From: Alentia gelatinosa
Taxonomy: Eukaryota > Annelida > Polychaeta > Phyllodocida > Polynoidae
Assembly (NCBI GenBank): GCA_950022655.1
Contig: OX465579.1
Coordinates: 135,231,118 to 135,295,117, forward strand
DNA: 64,000 nucleotides
Reading direction: 5' to 3'
Positions 11,377 through 26,300 of this stretch are shown in pieces; the stretch's first letter is position 1, and every line of letters begins with the position of its first letter. The notes under the pieces are model-generated. The model worked only from the letters and a program-made list of their open reading frames with translations, searched no databases and had not been told where the DNA came from. A program made the position numbers and the translations under genes.

Positions 11377-14300
11377 CTGAAACCGAGTTACTTAGTATTA
11401 AGATATGCTGACATTCTGTAAATCCAGCCACGTACAGTCGCTGCGAACCTAAATGGTAGAAAGTAATTGACGGTAAACCTTTTTTTTCTTTTTTTTCTCT
11501 ACACCGTACGGTCCATAGCAATGCAGTAAAACTCCGCTTCCGGGACACCTCGCTTAAGAGGTTCCCAGCTTTTGGGGACAGTATGTTCGGAACGGAAATT
11601 TCTCACTCTATTAAGAGTTTATTTTAACCCCACTCAAGGGGCCACTTGGCTCGGAACGGCCGGTTTTCCCTTAAGCGGGGCTTTACTGTATATGCAGTGG
11701 GTCTGTTTTTAGGTGCAATAGAATCGATATGAAGAAATAAACGCAATTTGATCAGAATTATGTGTTTTTAGACTAACTTTCAAATTCTCTAGGATGTGAT
11801 TATATGCCCTTTCCAAAGTGCGAATTATATACCCTTCTATTCACACGGTGGGGGCACTTACCTGTGCCTTGTACATATCCTTGATGTCCTGCAGGTCCAT
11901 ATTGAGTTCATCAGCCTCCTCCACCTTCTCACCATACATCTGTAGTAACGCGTTGTATCTAGAGTCCAGCTCCTGGAGAAACAGTGAACCACGTTGGTAA
12001 GCAACTTTACTCTCTACTTCTCAACAAGAGACACGAGTGCATTTTAAAATAGAAATATTGGCCTTCAAATGCCAAATGAGCAAGTGGACGCAAGTCTCTC
12101 ATTACCGGGCCTACCAGGTGTTTGGGGAAGTTCATGAAGTAGTTTGAGGTCCATATTCAAAGACTTGAGCAAGTCTAGGGAGAGACCAGGTCCTGGCAAG
12201 GAGTTCTTGGAAATTGACCTGTGACTTAAAAAGCCGCCCCCCCCCCCCCAACTAAAAAAATATATTAAATGACTGTTGTTTTTTTAATCCATGTCAAAGT
12301 ACTAAATGATAAAAATATAGGATATTGCAGTGCCATAAAACTTGTCCAGGATAAAAGAAATCATATACCTATCTGTACTTAGTTATGGCTCCATCTGGCG
12401 TTAGTTGCCCATACTACAGGCTCCATGTTTAATATATAGATTAAATCTACTCTATGGAGAGACCAAATGTTCCCCTTCAAGATTTTGTGATTGATAGGTT
12501 CAGTCCAAATCGTCACTCATATCATCCCTGTGTTGTCCTATTATCAGTCTATACTTCAGATACACTGAGATGCGGATAACCTTTAGTAAAATAAACAGAA
12601 ATAGAATTGAAATAGAAACTGACACAGTCGTGACTAACAGTAAACCATAGACGTGACTAACAGTAAACCATGCTCAGGGTTGTGGAATATCTATATACAT
12701 ATAAGTTGAGGAGAATCCCTCGCTTTCCGAAAATCAAAAGGTCGGCACATATCAGCAGCCTGACGGCACCTTTCAACGGCCTATAAGTGGTCTAAGTCCC
12801 CGGGATTCAGATGCGTCCGGTTAGAATCCCGGGTTGTCCGACTTCCAGATATTACCGGAAATTAATGACTTTTGACTGAAATTGATGAACATTTGGATTT
12901 TAATCATGTGTCTGTGAAATAAAGAGCAGGACGAAGTCACTCACCCCGTGTGCCTTCTTCAGCTCGGGGTACTCCAGCAGCTGCTCCTGGAGCGTGTCGT
13001 TCTGGGTACTCAGGTTGACCAGCTCGCGCGCCATGGCCTCACGTGTCCTCTCCAACTCTGTTATCTCGTTCTGCAAAACGGAGAGAGTAAATACCCATCA
13101 CATATACAAAATAGTTTACATCACATACAAACATTCAACCATACCCCATTACTTATTCGTTCCTCTTATTTTTTGTATAAAATTCACTCATATTACTTTT
13201 GTTGACATGGATATTTGTTTTTCTTTTAACGTCCCAGGTGACCCAGAGGGTATATAAGAACTACCTCAAGGTTAAGGTTATAGATTTCATTAGTCTCTAT
13301 CGCAATATTGTAATCCCATTAATAAAAAAAACAATGGAATACTTGATATGTATTTGAGCAACACCTCGTTCTTTACAGTCGCTCTTTCATAGATCTTTCG
13401 ATCGCATGTAAAATTCACAATAAAATACTCTTTCATAACATATTTCATAACATGAACGAAAACTGTTAGTGTTAAGTTTATAACAGAGGATCCAAATATA
13501 GTTTCATGTAGATCGTAATGGTCGCAGTAGGAGGCCGGGTTTTACTATTATAACCGAGCTGCTGCTGCAGGTAACGAGAAAAAAAACCAACCAATTATTC
13601 AGAAGCCTACCTGTAACTGGGCGATCTCGCCCTCCTTCATCTTCAGCTGTGACTGGAGGTTCTCCACCAGTGTGGCGGCGCCCGTGTGACGCAAAGTCTC
13701 GTACAGGTTGGACTTGTTGCCGTTCGCCGACCCCAGAAGCAAAGTCTTCTCCAGGATGTCCTCCTGTTGGAGTAAGCACACTTTTACCTCTGCTTTCATT
13801 TCTGACAATGTACTCTGGATATTTTACACTGTACATCCAGCCGAAATTGTGCCAAAGTAAAGGCACGCAGTCATCATATCTAAATGTACTATACACCTAT
13901 GCCTAAAAATACTCCAAATACCAACCTCTGCTATGCAAGTCCTAGTTGAGCCGTACCATCATACCTCGATATTTGGTAATTACGGTGCGCATCCCTACTC
14001 GTTACGATACGTTTGTAAGACAACCCAGAACACATGAGGCAAGATAAGGTTCATAGCAGAAAGTGACTTCCGCCCGCCCAGACTACTTTGATTATCGCAT
14101 CAACATCGACACATTTTGGTGAGCTTTTTAATATTTATGGATATTTAGGTGTATAGTACCTTGTTTCCTTCGCTAAATTTACCGCTAAATCTAACGAGGG
14201 CCCGTTCCAATTGGGTTAACTAGTTTCCCTTAAGTACTCTCAGTGTTTCACAGTACATACTGATCTCATGGTATATGATGGTAGAATATTATTCTATCAA

Positions 14301-17300
14301 ATTCCTTCAATCAAATACAGAAGAGGTCTCGTTCCAATATATTTGACGATTGTTTCCTTTGGAGGGGTTTGCTTGATTTGTTGCAGTAACAGGGCTACAG
14401 AAAGAATGTACATGTAGAATATAAGGTACTCTAATACATTAATGCATGAGTCGATGTTCCAACAGAACAAGTTCAGGTTTAGTGAATACCAATAGAATAC
14501 ATACGGTGATTTCAAATTGTCGAAATTGTATTTGAACACGCAAAGGGATTAAGCGATATTATTGCAATTGATCAACCAACATTAATTTGAATGAAAATAG
14601 AAAAAAAGCTAGTAGATAAGATAGTATGCTTGTGGAGGTTTGGGCCTGGCAATAGATTCCCTTATTAATTTCTATAAACAACTTGTTCAGTCATTAAACT
14701 TCTAAAAGTCATCGAAACTCCCAAAAGAATTTGCTGCTGCTGAAAAAGGGATGTTTAAACAAGTATATCCTTCAAGCAGACGAATGTTGCCACTCATTAT
14801 ACTTGAATATGATATCTTTTCATTAACACCCATTAACTAACAATCTATAAAAAAACAAAACACCATAGCACCCAGTTCCGAGCTCAAAAACGAAAGCTAT
14901 TTACAGATAAAAACCAGGTATTGGTGTTGTCAGATTTACGACACAATTTTCATCGTTTTAGAAAAACTTCACTGTAGGGTCTTTATAAGAAATGTAAAAA
15001 GCAAGGTGTTTGGACTTCAGCAAGCACACAGACTATACATATATAATGCTTGTGGATGGATACAAAATAGTGTGATGGAAAAAAACAATCTCCTTTTGGC
15101 TGTGGCGTTAAATTAACAAATCACAAAAATAAGTATATGATCGAAACAATCCATAATGAAATATATGAAAACAATTGTGTTTAATCGAAATCGTATTTAC
15201 TATTGAATAGATTAATAACTTCATTCTGAACACTGTTTGATTTAGAAAATGAATGTTGTTTTAAACCATATCTAGGAAATGTTAGCGTGTGTGTGGTCTT
15301 AGGAAAGTCTTAACACAAGAAATCATTCAACTTGCCTTTCTGCCATTCTGTTTGTATTTCTGAACGTGATTATAAGAAAGCGGCATTATACGCTAAGGAC
15401 CGCACGAGAACAAGGCAGATATGTGTACACAATGTATTCTCGAACAAGACAGACTCAAGATATCAAGAAAGGTAGAGCGAAAAAGACACCTAAGCTACAC
15501 TTTAGATCAAAATAGGAATTTTAAAATAATAGTACGCCATTTAAACGAGATGAATGGTTAAAAGGCCACTGAAACACGATTTATAAGTTCTGAAATAGTA
15601 TTTTTGAAACAGACACTTCACTCTGTAGGAAACCAACTTAAGAAAATATTATTTTATGTTGTCACGGGATTAAATGTATTTCAGAAGTAAGATGGTTTGG
15701 TTCAAACTTATATGCTGCTGTTAAATACTGTCAGCATACAACATATGAAGTGTATTACTGCCTACACGTATTAACCTTGTTAGGAAACTTACGGATTAAA
15801 ACCATTTAGTTAATCTCACCTGGGTGACGCTGACCGTCATCTGAGCGTTACTCGACTCTCCTGACAAACTCTCATCTTGAGATGTAGATCGCGGACTGGG
15901 TGTCATTCCCTGCCTCTGCAGTTGTAACTCCTGGAAGAGGAAATATTCAGTTACATAACAGCTCTGATGCAACAACATAATATCGAATGGTACAGGTTTG
16001 CTTTATTTAGACGATTACTTTAAAAAAGATAAAAAAAGAAATACTTTTACAAGGGTTAGCTGATCATCAACTAAGCCTTAAGTAGAATACTTTTGACCTT
16101 ACTTAGATATAACGGTTGTTACTAAAGATAAAATGAATTTTATAGACCAAGTATTATCATTTCTATATGATAATATTCATCTGTTTAGCTCTCTAGAGCA
16201 CATTGAGATGTACTTAGATATAAGCTATGTAATATATTTATTCATAATCTTACAGCGTAAAATGAGTTATCATTTTTTGAAGATCCAAAACGAAAATCTT
16301 CTTAAAGATCCAACAAAAATAATTAGAGTATTTCACTGTGACTGTTCACCTTGTCTCGGAGCTGCTCATGAGCTATAACCAGCTTTTTCCGTTCAGCGTC
16401 CACCCGCATCTTCTCCATCTCAAACTGGTTCTCTAACATTAGCTGTGGGAAATACAGAAAAATGTAGTATCCTTGCGTTTAACATCTAATATCACTGTTA
16501 AACATTAAATATGCCTAATACAATGCCTTCGACAAATGCTACATAGATCCCTCACTATCAAATGGAAACCAGGACTTCTGTTAGAACCACGTCATATTTT
16601 TTAATCCTAAATAGGTTGTTCTTAATCAGCATGTGTTCAGGGTAATAAATGGACCATATCGTTTTTTATTTCAATAAAATATAAATGGATTCAAAGAGTG
16701 AAAAAGGGAAAGTTTCACATGGAAGTCTTTAAAGATATAGGGGCAAAACAGACTACATGTACTTACCTTTTCCTTTTTCAGTTCTGAAATTTGCTTATTA
16801 AAGTCTGTCTTTAAGATTACCAGTTGCGCAGATTCACTGAAAAAATGAACATTTGAATTTGGTTTATAAATTTAAAGTAAATAATCCTCTAGAAATAGCA
16901 TATTCAGATCAGGCACATAACAGGACTATCTGTGGTAGGTTGGTATTAAATATGGAAATGGTCTTAAATCTAAGAACATTAATTACGCTTTAAATACACA
17001 GATAGTGTAAATATTACAACGAGAAGCTTAGAAGGGAGCAAGTAGCCCCAATTGATATTGACTTTTAGTTTCGAACAGATAAGATGAACTCCTAATTCCT
17101 GAAAGGTCTGTTTCAAAGATATGTCTGACGGCAGAGGTCACTGGGGCAGAATAGTAGATTAGGCAAGTCGCAGAGGATAGGCCTTTTGATGGTGATTTGT
17201 TGAGCTGAATTGTGTATCGGTGAGCGATGCCAGCGTATTTATTGTTTTTTTTCTATATTTTTCCCGGTTCCAGCTAAAAAGTCTTTGCTTTGAATTATCA

Positions 17301-20300
17301 AAATCTACAAGTACCTGTTCTTGGCATCTTCAAGCACCAGAACCTTTGTCTTTTCCACTTCTAACTGCGCCTGCAGATGCGACTTCTCCTGCCGCAACGT
17401 CGACACCTGCGTCTCTAGCGACGTCAGCCGTGATGTCACGTCCATTAGACGCTCGCTGGCGGAGCGTTCCTTCTCTGCCGCCTCAGCCAGTGCATTCTGT
17501 GCCTCATCTGAGGATAAATTTGGTATAAAATAATGCTTTTACTTCTATCATCCAGGAATGAGATTGTAGATCATAAACTGCAATGTGTCTATATTGTATG
17601 TATCTATCATTCGTTTGTCGACCTAGTTCAAGAAGCGCCAATTTCTCTAAGCAGGTGATTGTATATCTCCTTTTTTTCTCTGAATGGGAAAATATAAAAT
17701 ATAACGGGAGTTTGTTTAATTTTACTGTACGTGTAGGTTACAAACCCTTATTAGACATTACCCACAAATCCGCTGCAAAATGTCTATAGATACTGACCAT
17801 GAGTACATAATTTCAAAGTCTATCACTGTAACCACCACATGACTACATTTTAGATCTTACTACCGTAAAACCCCGCTTATAAGCCGACCCCCCCCCCCCC
17901 TCCACTACAGTAAAACCCTATAAGGCAATTCTGGGGGCTTTTCAACTTTAGGAAAACCCCAGTTATAAGCCGACCCCCCCCCCCCCCCCCCACACTTCAA
18001 GGTCCTGGCCGCACCCCACCCCCATCCCTTCCCCACTCTTTTTGTAGAATTATTTGGACTATTGTATATGATAAGGTATAGAACGTTCGAAGGTATATGA
18101 ACGTCAATGAATAAATCAATGAAACAATATAGGATATCACATGCTATCTGACAAATTACTACCGTTAGATTATGAATCACATTTGCTTTTTGGTACTTAT
18201 TATAAATTTGTACTGATTTGGGGGTTTTCAAAAATCGATTTCTGAAAAACCCTGGTTATAAGCCGACCCCCGACTTCGGCAAAAATTTATAAGCCCATTT
18301 TTTCAAAAATCACTAAAAGAAAACGGCTTATATGCGGGGTTTTACGGTAATATCAAACATTACTTACACTATCATATGACAACCTATATAACATATGAGC
18401 TTCCAAACTTAGGAAACAATGCCTGTAATTTTTACTTTATTGTAAGCTATGAATACAAGTGCCTTTATTGATGTTGCTCGGGTGTTTAACTTACGGAGGC
18501 GGTCAGTGAGGTTTCTCTCTACTTTCTCATAGGATCCTGACTGTGCCGTGTAGGTCGACTGAAGATTCTCGATCTGACGTAACAAGGGACGCGTCGCTGA
18601 CGTCACACTCTGCGTCAGGTCCTGGTTCCGCTCTTCCGCTTCTTGCAATCGCTTGAAATCAAAAATGAGAAGGCGGTATTAGCAAATACTCCAACTTAAA
18701 TCCGTTTTTTGTTAGGTTTGTAACCCCACCAGTAACTACAAATTCATGTACTACACAAAATCTCTTTACTTCACTGCACTTGACAAGGTATTTTAGAGAC
18801 TCAATCATATGGAGTTGTATCTCTTGGAGTAGGACACAGGCGAAACCTGCAATCCGTTCATTATTGATCCATTGCAATACTTAGAAGACATTGTCGGGGA
18901 CTTTTTGTTCAATCCGATGGGGGTTGAGGCGGCGGCTAGGTCATAGTTTAAACGCGAAACATTCCATCTGGGGCTAATTGAAGTCAAAGGTGGAACACAT
19001 GTCACATTATGGGAGCCTACATCTGGTCATAGATGTGACTCGGTCACTTTATGGGGCCTACATCTGGTCTTAGACGGAACTCAAGTCACTTTGCGGGTGG
19101 GTAGTTCAGTGTGTGCATCTAGCCATGCTATCAGACCTACCTGCTGCACGTCTGAGATCTCCTGGCGGAGAACATCCTCACGCCTGCCCTGCTCGCGCTC
19201 CTGACGCACCATACTCAGCTGCATGTCCTCAATCTGCCAACAAATAATATACACTGTAAGACATAAACGGAAACAAGCCATATAACCATTCAAAGCTCCC
19301 TACGTTGTCCAATTAAGATATATACTAAACAAGAGCTATGTGTGCATTTTAAAGTAGAATTATTGGCCTTTGAAAGGCCAAATGAGGGGGTGGACACATT
19401 TATAACTCAATACAAGTAGCTTAAGACATTTTGAAATTACCAACAGAAAATAATATTAACAAGAGCTAAGTGTGCATTTTAAAGATAGAAATATTGGCCT
19501 TTAAAGACCAAATTAGCAGGTGGACGCATTTAAAACTCAAAACAGTTCAAAGGTCTGCCAGTAACTAATTATTATGACAAGGATACAAAGTTTGATATGG
19601 AATTGCCATATTTTCGGTTTTACAAAGGTAGGTATCAATGTTTGAAGTCCAAAAAATAAAACTGTTTAAATCAGTCAAAACAGTCTTGTAACAGTCTTAC
19701 AAGAGTCTTATATCAGTCTTTTAACAGTTTTACAACAGTCTTACAACAGTTTTTTTACAGTCTTGTATCAATCTTACAAGTCTTTTATTACAATAGTCGT
19801 GCAACAGTCTAACAAGTCTTGTATTAGTCTTACAACAGCCTTGTACTAGTCGTACTACAGTCTTTTATCAGTGAGCTATGAAAAGCAAAAATGTGGTCAG
19901 GTCGCCTAGTAACTCTACAAGCAGGCTTACTACAGTAGGCTATAGCCATAACCTAAAGACCAACCGTCCACCTGCTAATAATAACAACAATGATAAAAAT
20001 GCCAATAATAATGATAATAAAGACAAGAAAAAGACCTGGGAATAAATGTACCGCCTAGTAATGATGGCTGGTTTTCTAACTGCTTGCGATCGATTTGAAA
20101 CAGGTTTGTCGATGTATACTTGTTAATAAGTTCTTTGACTTTAATTTCAGTAATAAATATTGGGAACATATTCCACTCAATCCACCATTGATGATTATCA
20201 CTTTTTAAATGCCTCCATTCTAGGTTGTGGACATTTCAACATTAAACATAGCTTACCTGTGTGACGAGGGCCTCCATCTGTTGTTTATGGGTCAGAGTCT

Positions 20301-23300
20301 GGCGCTCCATGGCCATCTGGAGCTCCTGCTTGGCTGACATTTCTACACTCAGCTTGGCCGTCGCTGTTTCACTGGCGGCTGCTGCGTTGGCCTTGTGCAA
20401 CTCTGATATCTCCCTGTCAAAAACAAAAATGGTTTATGACTGTGGAATCATCTAATTCATAAGAGCAGATTATCTGGCTGGTTAATGGTATCATAACTTG
20501 TAGAAGCACACAGAAGCATGTCACACAGAGATCTATTCTATTGGCAGAACAAGGCGAGGCCTGTCTGTGCTCCTTCGACGCTACCGTGTAAGTGGCGATT
20601 TCCGGGTAAAGTTGGCTGCAATGTCATCATCGCATCTTTGCCTAGTGATGTGATGTCACACTGTCAACAAAGCTATGGTAGTGATGTTGGGGGCAAGTTA
20701 CTAAGCGGCTGAGCAGGGCATCAACAAAATGGGGTAACTTATAGGGTTTCTGTGGATGGTTTTCCCAGATAACACAGTTTCAACAAGTGTCTCTTCAGGT
20801 GTCAAGTTAAAAGATGCTCAAAAGCACAAGGTCCTAGCCAGGTGGTCTAAAAAGAAAGGGAAAAAAAGAAAGAAGAAGAAATCCATTCTATGAGATCAAG
20901 ATCAAGGGTTTGAATTCTGTTCGCACATATCAGAGATAAGTAATTATAAAACTGTTCATGATCCCCAAGTTTTAATTCTGTGTACTTCAAATTATCATAC
21001 ATTATGGACAAATTTACAATACAGACAGCTGACGTTGGAAGAATTGTTTCTAAGGTGATCTTGTTTTGACTTACTTGTAGGAGTTGTCGAGGGCAACCTG
21101 CAGCCCGCGTGACTTCTCCTGCATGTCTTCTAGTTCAAGCTGGAAAGCAATTACAAAATATCTATAAGGCTGACACACACATGTTCACTTTATTTGGTGC
21201 TCTAGATTTCATAACACCGTATCATATTGAAAAACTGTATTTTGCTTTGAAAAAAAAAAGAAGATTTTTTTTTATAGAAAAAAGAAAGATAGTGTGTAGA
21301 AAAAGTATTTCTATTAACCTTTATTCCAGTGAGGTCTCTTTAGAGACGAATTTACTCATTCACAGTAATCTAATCAGTAATCTATTTAGCTAAATAAGTT
21401 TTCATACCCTCAGCTGTGAAAGCTCAGCCTCTTGTTTCTTTACTGCTACGTTCTGTTGACCAATTGCTTCTGTAAAACGATGATTCAATGCAAGACAAAT
21501 CATTAGAAATGGACCAACTTTCCGATGGATATGATCAATACAATAAAGCAAATTCTATCGAGGTATATTTCTTCAACAAATTATTTAAACTTATATTTTA
21601 GAGTTGTTACAGACATTTTCCATGGGTTCGGCATGCCCTATCATTTCTATGTTTTCCATGATATCAAGGTTGTGCGGCCACTTTATCAGACATCAGAAAA
21701 TCCGTCTTGCTAACATTTCAAGATTGACGTATTTAAGTAAGACGGTTATCATAATATAGAACAACACTCCTCGTATTGATTATCAAACATATACTAACGC
21801 AACTCGTAAGCATTCAAGATAACCAAAGGAGAAAGCTAAAGCAAATTGAAAAGAAAGTTTACCTATTTGTTTTTTCTCCAAGTCTTCCTTGGCGTCCAGC
21901 ACCATCCGGAGATGGTTTAGTTCTTCCGTCTGCTGATCCAGTTTTTGCCTACGACAGGAATTTTTAAAACATAAACAACTGCAGAACGAACAAGATTTGA
22001 ATATTAGCTAACTGAAGGGGCGTGCAGCCTACCAAGTTTATGTATAAAGTATCTATGAAGGAGAGTGTGCTTGACACTGCTCCCTACCCAAGTAAACTAG
22101 AAGAGACTAGAAAATTAAATCTAAAAGATTTAAAAGATCCTATCATAGAAACTCAGGGTAAGACAGACCCCCCCATGTGCAGGGGAGTATGCCTTTTAGA
22201 TGGCTTGTGTGCTGAAGTTCAAAACTCAGAATCTGTCGCGTCTGTCAAGCGAGCCTCGAAACAGATGTAATAGCCAAGAAGTGTCCGTCTCTGTTTGTTT
22301 TTTTCTACTTCGCCACACAATGTGTAGGATTGCCTTAATTGCAAATATCTAAACTTATACAACACAAATGTTTGGTCTTTGTCATTTCACCCTACTATTT
22401 CAAATGGAAGAACTTTACCTGATATAGGATTTGAATAAACAAGATGGAAAAAAAAACCAAACTCATTTTAAAGTGAGAGACATATCATGAGTATTCTAAA
22501 ATAGTGGGGAATAAAATCGTTTTTACTCCGTTTAGCTGTTCGATGGTTCTTGTACATATATTTCAATATTACTTTCTTGCTTTACATTGTAACAATCTAC
22601 GTGGTTCGTGATGGCGCGACCACACGTGAATCGTAGATTCTAAATTCCAAATGGAAAATAAACGAAAATTAGCAATTTTCTGTTGCATACTGACTTGTGT
22701 GCTTTGAGTACGGCGTCATTGTCCTTTTCCTTGGCCCTGAGTTTCTTGATTATATTGTTACTCTGGAGCTGCTGCTTGGAGAGCTTTTCTCCCTCGTCGA
22801 GTAGCTCCGAAACCTGCTGGTCCTTCTCCTTCAAGAGCTTCTCCAAACTGCTACTTGAACTACTCCTGGAAACCATAAAAATACGTATTTAAGTGACATG
22901 GATTTCTATGCAATCACACCAACTTAGAGTCATTGTTAGAAAAAATATCGAAAATGAATTCTAGAGTGAAAAATGATTGGCACTTTCAAGACATTTTTCT
23001 TAGCACTGTCGGGATTTTGGTAAAACATGCTCGGTGTTGTGGGATTTGTAAACAGATCATGTCATGAGACTCCCTCACTTTCCAAAAATTAAAAGTCGGC
23101 ACAATTTAGCGGCCTCTCCATGGCCTAGTTCCGCTGGTATTTAGTCGGAGCACATTCGGGTGTGGCCATCTGGTCGCTTCGGGCAAATTTTAATCATTAA
23201 AATTGAAAATCTTGAATTTTCAGATATTAGTACCAAGTACTTTATCGGAAACATGCACCCTTGAAAAATGTACAGGTCATATTCATTTTCAGCAAAAAAA

Positions 23301-26300
23301 CATAACACTGCAACGTGCTACATGAATGTCGAAACACAGTCATTCTAAAGAAGTTTACAATGAACAAGAGCTAAGTGTGCATTTCAAAATAGAAATATTG
23401 GCCTTTAAAGACCAAATTAGCAGGTGGACGCATTTAAACCTCAATACAAGGTCTGCCAATAATTAATTACAATCATAACAAGGAAGGCGCCTGGGAGTTG
23501 GCAGGAAGTGGAGGTATAGAGGAGGGGGAAAGGGAGGTGTCAATTACCATAGGAGAAACTTACAGGAGTTTTTTGCATATCTTACAAGTCTTTGATTACT
23601 GAGCCTGTCAGGTGTTTGGGGAAGTTTATAAAGTAGTTTGAGGTCCATAATCAAAGACTTGAGCAAGTCTAGGGAGAGACCAGACCCTACCAAGGAGTTC
23701 TTAAAAATGGACCTGTGACTAAAAAAGTCCCCCCCCCCCCAATTAAATGACTTTTAAAAAGAAATCTATATCAAAATACTAAATAACAAGGATACAAAGG
23801 TTCGGTTTTACAAAGTTATGTATAAATCGTTGAAGAAGTCCAAAAAATATAACTTTTTAAATCAGTCCACACAAGATTAATGGAATTTTAAAATCTATTA
23901 ACACCTCATATCATATCAGCATTACAGCAGTCTCACAAATCTTACAATAGTCTTACAAGTCTTGTATCAGTCTTTATGCAATCTTGCAACAGTCTTACAA
24001 CAGTCTTGTATCCCTTAAAACAGTCTTACGACAGTATTGTATCATATTAGCCTTTCAACAGTCTGACAACAGTCTTACAAGTCTTGGAACAGTCTTACTG
24101 CAGTCTTGTGTCAGTCTTATAACAGTCTGACAACAGTCTTACAAGTCTTGGAACATTCTTACAACAGTCTTATAACAGTTTTGCAATAGTCCTACAACAG
24201 TCTTGTATCAGCCTTATAACCATCTTACACCAGTCTTGCAACAGTCCTACAACAGTCTTGCAACAGTCTTGTATCAGCCTTATGACAGTCTTGCAACAGT
24301 CTCACAACAGTCTTGCAAGTCTTGTATCAGTCTTCCAACAGTATTGCAACAGTATTGCAACAGTATTGCAACAGTATTGCAACAGCCTTGCAACAGTCTT
24401 GCAACAGTCTTGCAACAGTCCTACAACAGTCTTGTATCAGCCTTACAGCTGTCTTAAAACCGTATTGCGACAGTCTTACAACAGTCTTGCAACAGTCTTG
24501 CAATAGTCTTGTATCAGCCTTACAACAGACTTGCAACGGTCTTGCAGCAGTCTTATAACAGTCTTGCAACAGTCTTACATTAGTCTTTTATCAGCCCTAC
24601 AACAGCCTTGCAACAGTCTTACAACAGTATTACAACAGTCTTACAACAGTCTTGTATCAGCCTTACAACAGATGTGTAACAGTCTTACTACAGTCTTGCA
24701 ACAGTCCTACAACAGTCTTGCTACAGTCTCATATTAGCCTTACAACAGGTCAAACCGCAAAAATAAAACCATAGGATATTGCATTGCCATAAAACTTGTC
24801 CACCTAACACCTGGCTACCTAACAGGCAGGTAGTTCCCTAGCTGGACAGCTGGCAGTGGATTACCGCTGGTTTTGGAGTCAATGATCGGAAGTGGCTAAC
24901 GCACCCGGGAACAAGCTATGTTTTCAAATACCAACGGACATCGCGATATTTACGATGTGATTATTGCAAGTAATAAAGTTCAACTTAGTATTAAACTGGC
25001 ACAATTCAATAAGAGGAGGTAAATCTAACTATAAAATCATAACTGAAATATTTCTCAAAAACGAACTTTGTTGGCTTTGACAGGTGCTTGAGCGATAATA
25101 GGGGCCGCAGGCGCTTGACAATTCATTATGACAGTGCAGATTGCTCAGGGATCGACTGTCAGTATTTATGATACATTCCGAAACAAAGATAGGGATACAA
25201 AACTTCCATTCCATATCACATTTGTCCTAATATATTTAGTTACAGTTTTCATTTCCCATTACTTTTAGTTCCTCTGACATTCTCCGAGTCATCTGGTGAC
25301 TTCCGGTTTAAAATACCCTCCAATATATGCAAATTTCCCTGACAACGGACAAGGTCCGCCAAATTGCTGGTGACCACAAAGCGCTGTCAGAGTGTTAAAA
25401 GGTGAAAAAATATTGTTTCCGACGTTGTAATGTGCAATCTGTAGATGTAATCATTTAAATAGGATTATTTTCAACATCTAGACATGATTTAAACGTGCCA
25501 ACTCTAAGTAAATCGGCCGTTTCGACGATTTGTTGACATCGTGTTCGAAGGCTAAACTGAGGCCATCACGTAATGATTTGATCTGAAACTGCCAGGGAGG
25601 TCTTGTCTTGTCAAAAGATTGACTTGAGGGTTAGGTAACACATCCCCAGATATAAAATAATATCAGAAATGAACGTTTGAATTCGCCATAGGCCTAGCAC
25701 TGCATGGGTCCCTTGCCAAGATGGCCGCGGAGGGGGTTCGAAGCGCCACCTACTTCCAGGTTGACTCGGCGAATATCCAGCCATGTTGTTTGTTTTGAAT
25801 CTGGTGGCTTCCACTACATCCTTTGATACAGCAGTGGATATGTTCCTGTAATCGCCTGTCACTATATATGTAATACTCAGCAACAGAGACAATGTTTCGA
25901 TGCATCATTTCACAACATCATATGTTTGTTAACATAATTCTACTTATTGTGCGTATTCTCGGGAGCGGTGCCGACGTCACAAAGATACACTGCGTTGCTC
26001 GATTTTCTCGCTCTGCAGTTTATTTTCCCGAAAGCGGTGCAGTGTACTCTCGTACGCACGAAGGGTTAAACAACTTTTCACCCCATTGAAACCAATGTTA
26101 AATTCACTGTTTGTCTCTGGTAATATCTCAGTAAATATCCAACATAGAGGCATCAAACAAAAAATGTTATGGAGATGAAGAATAGGAGAAGATGATTGGT
26201 GGGTTTTTTTTTATCAATTCGTTTTGCAAAAATTGTTTTATTTGGTGTTTTCTCCAGCAAACTGCCGAAATTGCAGATGCCAGGCTGCTACAAATGTCAA

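Noticed and set aside
22022..22270. 82-codon plus-strand frame between TMF1 exons 8 and 7
   Set aside because: Plausible-looking composition but no splice sites and no family recognised.
24203..24737. Several open frames of 68-84 codons on both strands in the CAGTCTT minisatellite
   Set aside because: They follow from the repeat unit; several frames and both strands are open at once and the peptides are pure repeats.
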